Origin: an uncultured Janibacter sp.
GTDB lineage: Bacteria > Actinomycetota > Actinomycetes > Actinomycetales > Dermatophilaceae
Direction of reading: 5' to 3'
Length of the DNA: 8,718 nucleotides
NCBI GenBank assembly: GCA_946222495.1
Contig: CAMICF010000120.1
Coordinates: forward strand, 1-8,718
The stretch's first letter is position 1. Every line of letters starts with the position of its first letter. A program made the translations under genes and the position numbers. Shown piece by piece: positions 1 to 5,884 of this stretch. The notes beneath the pieces were generated by a model. That model was not told where the DNA came from and did no database searches. It saw only the letters and a program-made list of their open reading frames with translations.

Positions 1-74
1 GCCTCGCACCTCAATCAACGAGAGGACCGTGCACGGCCTCGCACCTCAATCCAAGAGGGGGTGGGGACCGTGAG
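1..74. repeat. Degenerate two-copy direct repeat
   Basis: The 16-mer GCCTCGCACCTCAATC occurs at 1-16 and again at 36-51. Each copy is followed by an A/G-rich stretch and then GGACCGTG (24-31 and 65-72), so the unit is about 35-39 bp and imperfect. No coding potential is convincing here. From memory, intergenic repeats containing a CTCGCACCTCAA core are common in some actinobacterial genomes, so this may be a decayed member of such a family. That link is an inference. The repeat touches the window edge and may continue upstream. Confidence 0.55.
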
Positions 75-97
75 TGGGTTCGCGCGTCTCTCGACGA

Positions 98-124
98 ATG
101 CACCCACTGGTTGACTGGGTGCAT
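98..124. promoter_or_regulatory. Inverted repeat overlapping the MOSC gene start
   Basis: ATGCACCCA (98-106) and TGGGTGCAT (116-124) are perfect 9-bp complementary arms with a 9-nt spacer. The right arm covers the first two bases of the proposed ATG start at 123-125. It could be a regulator-binding site, or an RNA hairpin that hides the start codon if transcription begins upstream. The sequence does not tell these apart, and chance is possible in GC-rich DNA. Confidence 0.35.
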
Positions 125-857
125 GCACGTGACCCGTATCGGCCTCACCCCGGTGAAGGGGACTCGGCACGCCGAGCTGTCCTCCCTTCGCCTGGAGGAG
201 AGTGGCCCGGTCGGTGACCGGGTGTTCTGCCTCGTCGACGTCGACCACCACCGGGTCATGCGGACCGTCGACCACCCACGCCTCGTCCTCGTCGAAACCG
301 CCTGGGACGGCAGCACGCTCACGGTGCGCACCCCCGACGGCAGGGTCACCACCGCGCCTCCTCGACCGACCGGCGAGTGGCTGACGCTGGACTACTGGGG
401 TCGCGGCGCCAGGGTCGAGCTGCTCGGCCCGCCGCACGTGGAGCCCCTCGCCGACCACCTCGGTCGCGACCTCCACCTGGCGCGAGTGGGCCGTCGGGGC
501 GAGATCGTCTACGGCAACGCGGTCAGCATCGTCACCACCGGCGCCCTGGCCGAGATCGGCGAGGCCGACAGCAGCCGCTTCCGCGCCACCTTCACCATCG
601 AGGCCGACGAGGACCCCGCGCCGGGCACCGAGCTGCGGGTCGGCGAGGCCGTTCTCCGCGTCCGCGCCGCCATCCCCCGGTGCCGCGTCATCGACATCAA
701 CCCGGCCACCGGCGAGCTGGATCGCCGGCACCTCGCGACCCTCGCCGACAGGCCCCGCCCCACGGGCGAGCTCCCCTTCGGCGTCGACGCGGACGTCCTC
801 GTCCCGGGGACGGTGCGCGCCGGCGACCCCGTGAGCATCGACGCGGCCACGACCTGA
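123..857 (+). CDS. MOSC domain-containing protein (YcbX/mARC-like)
   Basis: A 244-residue soluble protein with an N-terminal MOSC_N-type beta-barrel (about residues 1-85, including TPVKG and GPVGDRVFCLVD) followed by a MOSC domain (about 95-240). MOSC proteins bind the sulfurated or mono-oxo molybdenum cofactor through a conserved cysteine. Here that is Cys187 in PRCRVIDINPATGEL, which matches the family's C-x(5)-(D/N)P-x-TGE pattern. No reductase or ferredoxin domain is fused, so it would need separate redox partners if it works like YcbX in reducing N-hydroxylated compounds. The usual RFRPN motif appears as RFRAT (152-156), so the substrate or cofactor pocket has diverged. ATG at 123 is preferred because the first beta strand (HVTRIGLTPVKG) begins there; TTG at 111 would add only four residues. 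No clear Shine-Dalgarno sequence precedes it. The family is secure, the substrate unknown. Confidence 0.85.
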   Translation: MHVTRIGLTPVKGTRHAELSSLRLEESGPVGDRVFCLVDVDHHRVMRTVDHPRLVLVETAWDGSTLTVRTPDGRVTTAPPRPTGEWLTLDYWGRGARVELLGPPHVEPLADHLGRDLHLARVGRRGEIVYGNAVSIVTTGALAEIGEADSSRFRATFTIEADEDPAPGTELRVGEAVLRVRAAIPRCRVIDINPATGELDRRHLATLADRPRPTGELPFGVDADVLVPGTVRAGDPVSIDAATT

Positions 858-905
858 GCCAGCCCCCGCCGTCGTCATCTGTCACAGTGGTCCGCGACAT
901 CCGAC

Positions 906-912
906 GAAGGGG
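906..912 (+). promoter_or_regulatory. Ribosome binding site of the nucleoside transporter gene
   Basis: GAAGGGG lies 8 nt before the ATG at 921 and fixes this start. The 63-nt gap after the MOSC gene (858-920) holds no clear terminator, so read-through from the MOSC gene is possible. Confidence 0.6.
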
Positions 913-920
913 CTCCATCC

Positions 921-2180
921 ATGCACGTCATCTGGGGACTGGCCGGCATGGTCGGCCTGCTGCTCATCGGCGTCCTGTTCTCGACGAACCGCCGTGCCAT
1001 CCGTCCACGCACCGTCCTCCCTGCACTGGCGATCCAGGTCGGCTTCGGGGCGCTCGTCCTCTTCGTCCCCTGGGGTCGCACCGCCCTGCGGTGGATGTCC
1101 GACGGCTTCCAGACGGTCATCGACTCCGCGAACGAGGGCATCTCCTTCCTCTTCGGCCCCCTGCTGCCCGGCGAGGGCGAAGGGGTCGTCTTCGCCCTGC
1201 AGGTGCTCCCGGTCGTCGTCTTCTTCGCCTCCCTCACCGGCGTCCTCTTCCACCTCGGGTGGCTGCAGGTGGTCGTCCGCATCCTCGGCGGGGCCCTGCA
1301 GAAGGTCCTCGGCACGGGCAAGGCCGAGTCGACCAACGCGGCCGCGAACATCTTCCTCGGCCAGACCGAGGCGCCCCTCGTCATCCGTCCGTACATCGCC
1401 GGCCTGACCCGATCGGGCCTCTTCGCCGTCATGGTGGGTGGCCTCGCCACCGTGGCCGGCTCGGTCCTCGTCGGGTACTCGCTGCTCGGGGCCGACCTCG
1501 ACTACCTCATCGCCGCGAGCTTCATGGCCGCACCCGGCGCCCTCCTCATGGCGAAGATCCTCGTGCCGGAGGAGCCGGAGAACGTCGCGGCCGGCGTCGA
1601 GACCGACGAGCTGGAGAAGGAGGCCGCCGAGCACACGCCCAGCGAGCTAGGTGACGTGACCGAGCACCGCAACGTCATCGACGCCGCCGCGGCCGGGGCC
1701 GCCGACGGCGCGAAGCTCGCCATCAACATCGGCGCGATGCTCCTCGCCTTCATCTCGCTCATCGCCCTGCTCAACGCGATGATCGGCGGGGTCGGCGGCT
1801 GGTTCGGCCAGCCCGACCTCGCCTTCGAGACGATCCTCGGCTACGTCTTCGCGCCGATCATGCTCATGATCGGCGTGCCGTGGGCGGAGGCCGTCGACGC
1901 CGGGTCCTTCCTCGGCCAGAAGATCATCGTCAACGAGTTCGTCGCCTTCACGAACTTCGGTCCCGAGGTCGAGTCCTACAGCCCGCGCACGCAGGCGATC
2001 GTCACCTTCGCCCTCACCGGCTTCGCCAACCTCAGCTCCCTCGGCATCCTCCTGGGCGGGCTCGGGTCGATGGCGCCCAGCCGCCGCAAGGACATCGCCA
2101 CCCTCGGCATGCGGGCGATCCTCGCCGCGACCCTCGCCAACCTCATGAGTGCCACCATCGCCGGGATCATGCTCGGCTGA
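921..2180 (+). CDS. nupC: NupC/CNT-family concentrative nucleoside transporter
   Basis: A 419-residue polytopic inner-membrane protein of the concentrative nucleoside transporter family, which imports nucleosides with H+ or Na+ for salvage. It spans the usual order: a hydrophobic N-terminal segment (about 4-20), further helices to about 120, then the core. Hallmarks seen are GTGKAES (131-137), NIFLGQTEAPL (143-153), LGQKIIVNEFVAF (331-343) and the C-terminal block SPRTQ..TFAL.GFAN.SS.GI..GG (354-380), followed by MAPSRRK. The QTE and NEF residues correspond to the nucleoside-binding segments of structurally characterised CNTs. Length is normal for bacterial NupC (about 400). The loop at about 215-250 is acidic (EEPEN, TDELEKEAAE) and looks a little longer than in textbook homologues. 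No nucleoside hydrolase, phosphorylase or deaminase gene lies alongside, so the preferred nucleoside cannot be inferred. A hairpin pair lies just after the stop. Confidence 0.93.
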   Translation: MHVIWGLAGMVGLLLIGVLFSTNRRAIRPRTVLPALAIQVGFGALVLFVPWGRTALRWMSDGFQTVIDSANEGISFLFGPLLPGEGEGVVFALQVLPVVVFFASLTGVLFHLGWLQVVVRILGGALQKVLGTGKAESTNAAANIFLGQTEAPLVIRPYIAGLTRSGLFAVMVGGLATVAGSVLVGYSLLGADLDYLIAASFMAAPGALLMAKILVPEEPENVAAGVETDELEKEAAEHTPSELGDVTEHRNVIDAAAAGAADGAKLAINIGAMLLAFISLIALLNAMIGGVGGWFGQPDLAFETILGYVFAPIMLMIGVPWAEAVDAGSFLGQKIIVNEFVAFTNFGPEVESYSPRTQAIVTFALTGFANLSSLGILLGGLGSMAPSRRKDIATLGMRAILAATLANLMSATIAGIMLG

Positions 2181-2191
2181 CCGAGACCCGC

Positions 2192-2221
2192 GCCGGGCGG
2201 GGCGTCGACGTCCCGCCCGGC
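2192..2221. terminator. GC-rich hairpin after nupC
   Basis: GCCGGGCGGG (2192-2201) pairs perfectly with CCCGCCCGGC (2212-2221). The inner bases can extend the stem (G-U at 2202/2211, then CG/CG) around a TCGA loop. It begins 12 nt after the nupC stop. No U-tract follows, as is common for actinobacterial terminators. Likely an intrinsic-type terminator for the transporter transcript. Confidence 0.65.
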
Positions 2222-2224
2222 ACG

Positions 2225-2266
2225 GGGATCTGCGGTCTCCCCCTCGAGGAAAAGACCGGAGATCCC
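2225..2266. terminator. Second hairpin in the convergent nupC/copC gap
   Basis: GGGATCTgCGGTCT (2225-2238) pairs with AGACCGgAGATCCC (2253-2266), broken only by one G/G mismatch, with a 14-nt loop. It ends 6 nt from the copC stop codon (2273-2275, minus strand). Its placement between convergent genes fits a bidirectional terminator acting mainly on copC. There is no strong T-tract on either side. Confidence 0.6.
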
Positions 2267-2272
2267 TTCGCC

Positions 2273-2902
2273 TCAGGAGTCGGCGCGGCGACGCGACCTG
2301 ATCAGCGCGGCCACGGCGGCCAGCACGATGACGACGCCGGCGGCGCCGAGCAGGAGCACCGTGACCGACGGCCCCGAGTCCTCGTCCGCGGAGTCGGAGG
2401 CGTCCGCGCCGTCCTGGCCCGTGGAGGCCTCGGCGGAGGAGCCGGCGGACTCGGTCGCCGTGCCGGACGCACCCGCCGACGGGGATTCGCTCGAGGAGCT
2501 CGACGCCGCGGCGTCCTCCTCGACGGTGAAGTCGATGACCCCGCTGATGGCATGGCCGTCGGAGGAGACGACCCGCCAGCGGACCGTGTAGTCGCCCGCG
2601 GCGAGGTCGTCCTCGACCGCGGTCGTGACCGTCGACCCCTGGGTGACCGGGGAGGCGGTGCTCACGGCCTTGCCGTCACCGTCGACGAGCTCCACCGACC
2701 CGCCGACGTCCTGGACATCGGCGGAGAAGGTCAGCTCGACCTCCTTCGGCGCGCTCTCGAGGGATGCCCCGGAGGTGGGGTCGGACGAGGTGAGCCGGTC
2801 GTGGGCCTGCGCCGGCAGCGCGGGCAGCAGGGCGACGAGCAGCCCCAGCAGGAGTGCCGGGAGCCCCAGACGGAGGCGGCGGTGGTGGGTACGGGTATGC
2901 AT
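2273..2902 (-). CDS. copC: CopC-domain copper resistance protein, membrane-anchored
   Basis: A 209-residue exported protein. Residues 1-33 form a signal peptide: basic start, hydrophobic run about 12-29, and AQA cleavage site. The mature protein would start at His34 (HDRLTSSDPTSGASL). The CopC beta-sandwich covers about 34-127. His34 as mature N-terminus plus Asp115 and His117 in SSDGHAISG match the H1, D83, H85 Cu(II) ligand set known from characterised CopC proteins, so it should bind extracytoplasmic Cu(II). A Ser/Ala/Glu-rich linker (about 130-178) leads to one transmembrane helix (about 180-201) with a basic tail RSRRR, giving an N-out, C-in anchor. No CopD domain is fused, unlike YcnJ or CopC-CopD fusions. 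The ATG at 2902 is chosen because GAAAGG lies 7 nt upstream and the signal peptide follows directly. Its neighbour upstream on the same strand is a His-rich membrane protein. Confidence 0.92.
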   Translation of the reverse strand: MHTRTHHRRLRLGLPALLLGLLVALLPALPAQAHDRLTSSDPTSGASLESAPKEVELTFSADVQDVGGSVELVDGDGKAVSTASPVTQGSTVTTAVEDDLAAGDYTVRWRVVSSDGHAISGVIDFTVEEDAAASSSSSESPSAGASGTATESAGSSAEASTGQDGADASDSADEDSGPSVTVLLLGAAGVVIVLAAVAALIRSRRRADS

Positions 2903-2909
2903 TGATGGG

Positions 2910-2915
2910 CCTTTC
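2910..2915 (-). promoter_or_regulatory. Ribosome binding site of copC
   Basis: On the minus strand GAAAGG lies 7 nt before the ATG at 2902. It decides the start against much longer in-frame extensions reaching 3511, which would lie over the neighbouring gene. Confidence 0.6.
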
Positions 2916-2949
2916 GGGAGATGCGTGGTCCCCCGCCGTCGGCGGAGGT

Positions 2950-2974
2950 GCACGACCGCCCACGGCGGTCGTGC
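2950..2974. terminator. Perfect 11-bp hairpin between the membrane gene and copC
   Basis: GCACGACCGCC (2950-2960) and GGCGGTCGTGC (2964-2974) are perfect complements around a CAC loop. On the minus strand it begins 5 nt after the stop of the upstream membrane gene (2980-2982). No U-tract follows. It may terminate or attenuate transcription, or protect the upstream mRNA end, making copC expression partly independent of its neighbour. A smaller 5-bp hairpin, CCGCC gtc GGCGG (2933-2945), sits next to it on the copC side. Confidence 0.6.
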
Positions 2975-2979
2975 GGTGG

Positions 2980-3564
2980 TCAGCGACAGCTGCTGCCGAC
3001 CGGCGGCCCACGCCGCGAGATGTCCCGGTGGAAGTGCCCGAGCGATGGCCGGACGTCGACGGTCGCGGTCGCCCTGGCGACCGGCACCACAGCGATGCCC
3101 GTGGCCGCGAGATCCGGTGCGGCCCAGAGGCGCCGGGCCACGGCGACGACCGCCCGCGCGAGCTGTCGCAGGGCTCGTTCGCCCGAGTGCAGCGCGAGGA
3201 CGGTGATGCCGGCCGCCACGAGGTGGGCCAGCCACATCTGCGACCACGCCGCTCCACCGGCCGCGTCCGCGGCGCCAAGGTGCACGGCCGAGCCGTGGTG
3301 GCCGCCCGAGCTCGCGCCCGCGGCCCCCAGCGTGAAGAGGAGGTGGAAGAGCCCCTGGCTCGCGATGACCGACGTCGTCAGCCGAAGGGCGTCCCGCCGC
3401 CACGTCGCCAGCGTCACGCACGCGCACCAGGAGAGGACGAAGGGGATGATGACCCCGACGGCCGCCGGCACCTCGCCGCCGCCGAGGAGGTGGAAGGCCA
3501 GCGCGATCCACGTCGAGAGGCCGGCCGCGATGCTTCCGCGCACCAGCCTCCTCCCCGCACTCAT
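2980..3564 (-). CDS. His-rich four-helix membrane protein next to CopC
   Basis: A 194-residue protein of unnamed family. Four hydrophobic segments are visible: about 11-29, 32-53, 63-82 and 109-127. Histidines are unusually frequent and sit in or near the helices: His25, His74, His89, His90, His95, His114 and His126, with HH..... H spaced as GGHHGSAVH in the loop between helices 3 and 4. The C-terminal 65 residues are probably cytoplasmic, with an amphipathic basic stretch (130-146) and GHFHR at 176-180. Similar small membrane proteins are often annotated as hypothetical beside copC in actinobacteria (from memory). A role in copper handling with CopC is inferred from position and histidines only. 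It is not recognisably CopD, as the usual longer helix set is missing. ATG at 3564 is preferred because GGGAGG lies 8 nt upstream; ATG at 3603 would add 13 residues without a Shine-Dalgarno sequence. Confidence 0.75.
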   Translation of the reverse strand: MSAGRRLVRGSIAAGLSTWIALAFHLLGGGEVPAAVGVIIPFVLSWCACVTLATWRRDALRLTTSVIASQGLFHLLFTLGAAGASSGGHHGSAVHLGAADAAGGAAWSQMWLAHLVAAGITVLALHSGERALRQLARAVVAVARRLWAAPDLAATGIAVVPVARATATVDVRPSLGHFHRDISRRGPPVGSSCR

Positions 3565-3572
3565 GGGGCCAT

Positions 3573-3578
3573 CCTCCC
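3573..3578 (-). promoter_or_regulatory. Ribosome binding site of the His-rich membrane protein gene
   Basis: GGGAGG on the minus strand, 8 nt before the ATG at 3564. It decides that start over the upstream in-frame ATG at 3603. Confidence 0.65.
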
Positions 3579-3616
3579 AGAGCCGGGTGGCGCCCTTCGC
3601 CATCGCCCGGGAACGA

Positions 3617-3656
3617 CGACGGCCCGTGTCCCCCAGGGGAGGGACACGGGCCGTCG
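3617..3656. terminator. Perfect 16-bp hairpin terminator of the fatty-acid operon
   Basis: CGACGGCCCGTGTCCC (3617-3632) and GGGACACGGGCCGTCG (3641-3656) are perfect complements around an 8-nt loop. On the minus strand the stem begins 11 nt after the maoC stop codon (3668-3670). There is no clear U-tract after it. It is the strongest hairpin in the window and almost certainly ends the thiolase-fabG-maoC transcript. Confidence 0.8.
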
Positions 3657-3667
3657 GTGCGCTGAGG

Positions 3668-4513
3668 TCAGCTCAGGGTGAGCACCAGGTGCTCGGTCGA
3701 GGTCTTGCGCGAGCTGCGCAGACCGGCGACCACCTGGTCACCACTCTTGTCGATGACGAAGTCGACCTTGCCCGGGAGCAGGACCGGCTTCTTGAACCAC
3801 ACGTGGCTCGTCGAGGGACCGCTGGTCACGGGCCCGATCGCGCCGAGCACCCGCGCATAGGTCCACATGCCGTGGGCGATGGCCTGGGGGAAGCCCATCG
3901 CCTTGGCGGTGACCGCGCTCATGTGGATCGGGTTGATGTCGCCGGAGGCGAGACCGTAGGTGCGACCGAGGTCGCCCGGCAGGCTCCACTTCGCGGCGGC
4001 CTGGCCCGTGGGGATCGCCGGGGGCTGCGACCCGCGGTCGGCATCCGCGTCACCGCGGCCACGGGCGAGGTAGGTCGAGCGACCTTCCCAGACCCGCTCC
4101 CCCGCGACGTCCACCTCGGTGACGAGGTCGACGACCTTGCCCTTGGGGTGGGCACGGAGGTTCTCCGCGGAGACGGTGATGTCGAGCTCCTCGTCGAAGC
4201 GGACCTCACGGTGGACCGTGATGACGTTCTCGACGTGGACGAGCCCCATGAGCGGCAGCGGGAACCCCTTCGCCGACATCAGCTGCATCTGCAGCGGGAA
4301 GCCGACGACGTGCGGGTAGGTGTGCGGCAGCACGTCGCTGTTGTTGAACCCGCAGATCCGCTGGTACTCGAGCAGCTCCAGCCGGTCGATGGTGTGACCG
4401 GTCAGGCGGAGCCGGGTGTCCGGCAGCTGCTTGCCCGTGGACTTCCCCGGCAGCGCGGCCTTCGCGTAGATCGGGCCGAGCGCCGGGATGGACGTGACGG
4501 TCGTGTCGGCCAT
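3668..4513 (-). CDS. htdX: MaoC-family (R)-specific enoyl hydratase / 3-hydroxyacyl dehydratase, HtdX-like
   Basis: A 281-residue double-hotdog hydratase that would interconvert trans-2-enoyl and (R)-3-hydroxyacyl thioesters. The N-terminal half (about 1-150) is the degenerate hotdog domain, with VGFPLQMQLMS and LPLMGLVHVEN. The C-terminal half (about 175-281) carries the catalytic hydratase-2 motif SGDINPIH (190-197) with Asp192 and His197, followed by MGFPQAIAHGM. Length and layout match M. tuberculosis HtdX (Rv0241c, 280 residues, from memory). It is the last gene of the operon. Its ATG (4513-4511) shares its A with the TGA stop of the preceding fabG (TGATG), which points to translational coupling; no strong independent Shine-Dalgarno sequence is seen. 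The chain length and carrier (CoA or ACP) of the substrate cannot be told from sequence. Confidence 0.9.
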   Translation of the reverse strand: MADTTVTSIPALGPIYAKAALPGKSTGKQLPDTRLRLTGHTIDRLELLEYQRICGFNNSDVLPHTYPHVVGFPLQMQLMSAKGFPLPLMGLVHVENVITVHREVRFDEELDITVSAENLRAHPKGKVVDLVTEVDVAGERVWEGRSTYLARGRGDADADRGSQPPAIPTGQAAAKWSLPGDLGRTYGLASGDINPIHMSAVTAKAMGFPQAIAHGMWTYARVLGAIGPVTSGPSTSHVWFKKPVLLPGKVDFVIDKSGDQVVAGLRSSRKTSTEHLVLTLS

Positions 4514-4515
4514 CA
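4511..4515 (-). other. TGATG stop-start overlap of fabG and maoC
   Basis: On the minus strand TGA (4515-4513) ends fabG and ATG (4513-4511) starts the hydratase gene, sharing one base. Such overlaps usually reflect re-initiation by the terminating ribosome, keeping the two products in fixed ratio. Confidence 0.85.
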
Positions 4516-5850
4516 GGCGCCCAGGATCATCTGACCGCAGACGCGGACGGTGTTGCCCGAGACGGCGCGGTTGGCGTCCCAGGCGAACCAGCCGATGGTC
4601 TCGGCGACGTCCACCGGCAGGCCGCCCTGCGAGAGGGAGTTGGTCAGACGACCGATCTCACGGGTGGCGAGCGGGATCTTCGCGGTCATCTCGGTCTCGA
4701 TGAAGCCCGGGGCCACCGCGTTGACGGTGACGCCCTTCGCCACGACCTGCGGGTCCTTGGCGAGGCTCTTCGTCATGCCGATGACGCCGGCCTTGCTCGC
4801 CCCGTAGTTCGCCTGCCCGCGGTTGCCCGCGATGCCGGCGATGGAGGAGACGTTCACGAGGTGACCGCCCTCGTTGATCGCGGGGATCAGCGCCTCGTTC
4901 ATCCGGAGGATCGAGAGCAAGTTGACGTTGAGGACGGAGCCCCAGCGGTCCGCGTCGGTGTTCACCAGGAGCTTGTCCCGGGTGATACCGGCGTTGTGCA
5001 CAACGATGTCGAACCCGCCGTGCAGGCTCTTCGCGTGCTCGACGATCTTGGCTCCCGCGTCCTCGGCCGTGACGTCGACCTGGAGGGCGGACCCGCCGAT
5101 CTTGTTCGCGACCTCGGCGAGCGGCCCACCGGCGGCGGGGATGTCGACGCAGATGACGGTGGCACCGTCGCGGGCGAGGACCTGGGCGATGGCCGCACCG
5201 ATGCCGCGGGCGGCACCGGTGACGACGGCGACCTTGTCGGCGAGCGGGGCGTCCCAGCTCTCCGGCGCGGTGATGTCGCCGAGCGCCTCGCCGACGTGCA
5301 CGACCTGGGCCGAGACGTAGGCGGAACGACCGGAGAGGAAGAAGCGGATGGTCGCCTCGGCGTTGGCGTCCGCGCCGTCGGCGACGTAGACCATGTTGGC
5401 CGTGCCGCCGGCACGCATCTCCTTGCCGACCGAGCGGACGATGCCCTCGAGGGAGCGGCGGACCGCGGCCTCGGCGACGTCGTCGGTGTCGTCGACCGGA
5501 CGGCCGATGACGATGACCCGGCCCGTGGGGGCGAGGGTCTTCAGCGCCGGGGCGAGGATGCCGCGGAGGGTCTCCAGGTCGGCGGGGGTCTTGGCCTGCG
5601 TCATGTCGACGACGACACCGGCGACCGAGGTCGACGGGGAGGTCGCGATCTGGACGCCGTCGGCCTCGAGGGCCGCGGTGAGCTTCGCCGCGACGGGGGC
5701 GTCACCGTGGCCGGCGAGGAGCACCGCGCCGTTGATGAGCGATCCACCCGCCGTGTGACGACGCAGGGTCGTTGGCCGCGGCAGGCCGAGGGTGTTGGCG
5801 ATCTGCTTGCCCAGACCGGAGCTGACGAACTTGCCGTACTCGAATCCCAT
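4513..5850 (-). CDS. fabG4: High-molecular-weight 3-oxoacyl reductase, FabG4-like SDR
   Basis: A 445-residue short-chain dehydrogenase/reductase, nearly twice the length of ordinary FabG (about 245). Residues 1-195 form the extra N-terminal flavodoxin-like domain of HMwFabG proteins, a degenerate Rossmann fold without a glycine motif. The catalytic SDR domain starts near 200: TGAARGIG (211-218) binds the cofactor, Asp236 ends beta-2 and predicts NADH over NADPH, HNAG (285-288) replaces the usual NNAG, and the active site is Asn310, Ser336, Tyr349 and Lys353 (YGASK). It would reduce 3-oxoacyl thioesters to (R)-3-hydroxyacyl thioesters, or the reverse. M. tuberculosis FabG4 (Rv0242c) is NADH-dependent and has the same two-domain build. 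ATG at 5850 is chosen because AAGGAG lies 9 nt upstream; the longer in-frame extension to 6093 runs inside the thiolase gene. It lies 34 nt after the thiolase stop and overlaps the next gene by one base. Confidence 0.93.
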   Translation of the reverse strand: MGFEYGKFVSSGLGKQIANTLGLPRPTTLRRHTAGGSLINGAVLLAGHGDAPVAAKLTAALEADGVQIATSPSTSVAGVVVDMTQAKTPADLETLRGILAPALKTLAPTGRVIVIGRPVDDTDDVAEAAVRRSLEGIVRSVGKEMRAGGTANMVYVADGADANAEATIRFFLSGRSAYVSAQVVHVGEALGDITAPESWDAPLADKVAVVTGAARGIGAAIAQVLARDGATVICVDIPAAGGPLAEVANKIGGSALQVDVTAEDAGAKIVEHAKSLHGGFDIVVHNAGITRDKLLVNTDADRWGSVLNVNLLSILRMNEALIPAINEGGHLVNVSSIAGIAGNRGQANYGASKAGVIGMTKSLAKDPQVVAKGVTVNAVAPGFIETEMTAKIPLATREIGRLTNSLSQGGLPVDVAETIGWFAWDANRAVSGNTVRVCGQMILGA

Positions 5851-5859
5851 GTGGGTGTT

Positions 5860-5865
5860 CTCCTT
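5860..5865 (-). promoter_or_regulatory. Ribosome binding site of fabG
   Basis: AAGGAG on the minus strand, 9 nt before ATG 5850, inside the 34-nt gap after the thiolase stop. It supports the start that begins MGFEYGKF. Confidence 0.65.
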
Positions 5866-5884
5866 GATTCGATTCGGGGAGGGC

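Noticed and set aside
1..74. Possible start of a CRISPR array
   Set aside because: There are only two copies, with 19 bases between the cores and imperfect flanks. No third repeat follows and no cas gene is present.
15..878. Long minus-strand open frame opposite the MOSC gene
   Set aside because: Its product is a low-complexity R/G/D/V-rich sequence typical of antisense frames in GC-rich DNA, while the + strand carries a recognisable MOSC protein.
377..1654. Long + strand open frame (about 425 codons) across the MOSC and nupC genes
   Set aside because: It is rich in P, R and H with no domain, and overlaps two genes with clear family motifs in other frames.
2903..3511. N-terminal extension of copC reaching 3511
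   Set aside because: The extension overlaps the His-rich membrane protein gene in another frame. The signal peptide and Shine-Dalgarno sequence place the copC start at 2902.
3564..3603. Alternative ATG at 3603 for the membrane protein gene
   Set aside because: There is no Shine-Dalgarno sequence, and it lies close to the terminator stem. GGGAGG before 3564 is a better match.
2921..4534. Large + strand open frame (537 codons) opposite the membrane protein and maoC
   Set aside because: Its composition is shadow-like, and the minus strand encodes a MaoC protein with an intact active site and a membrane protein.
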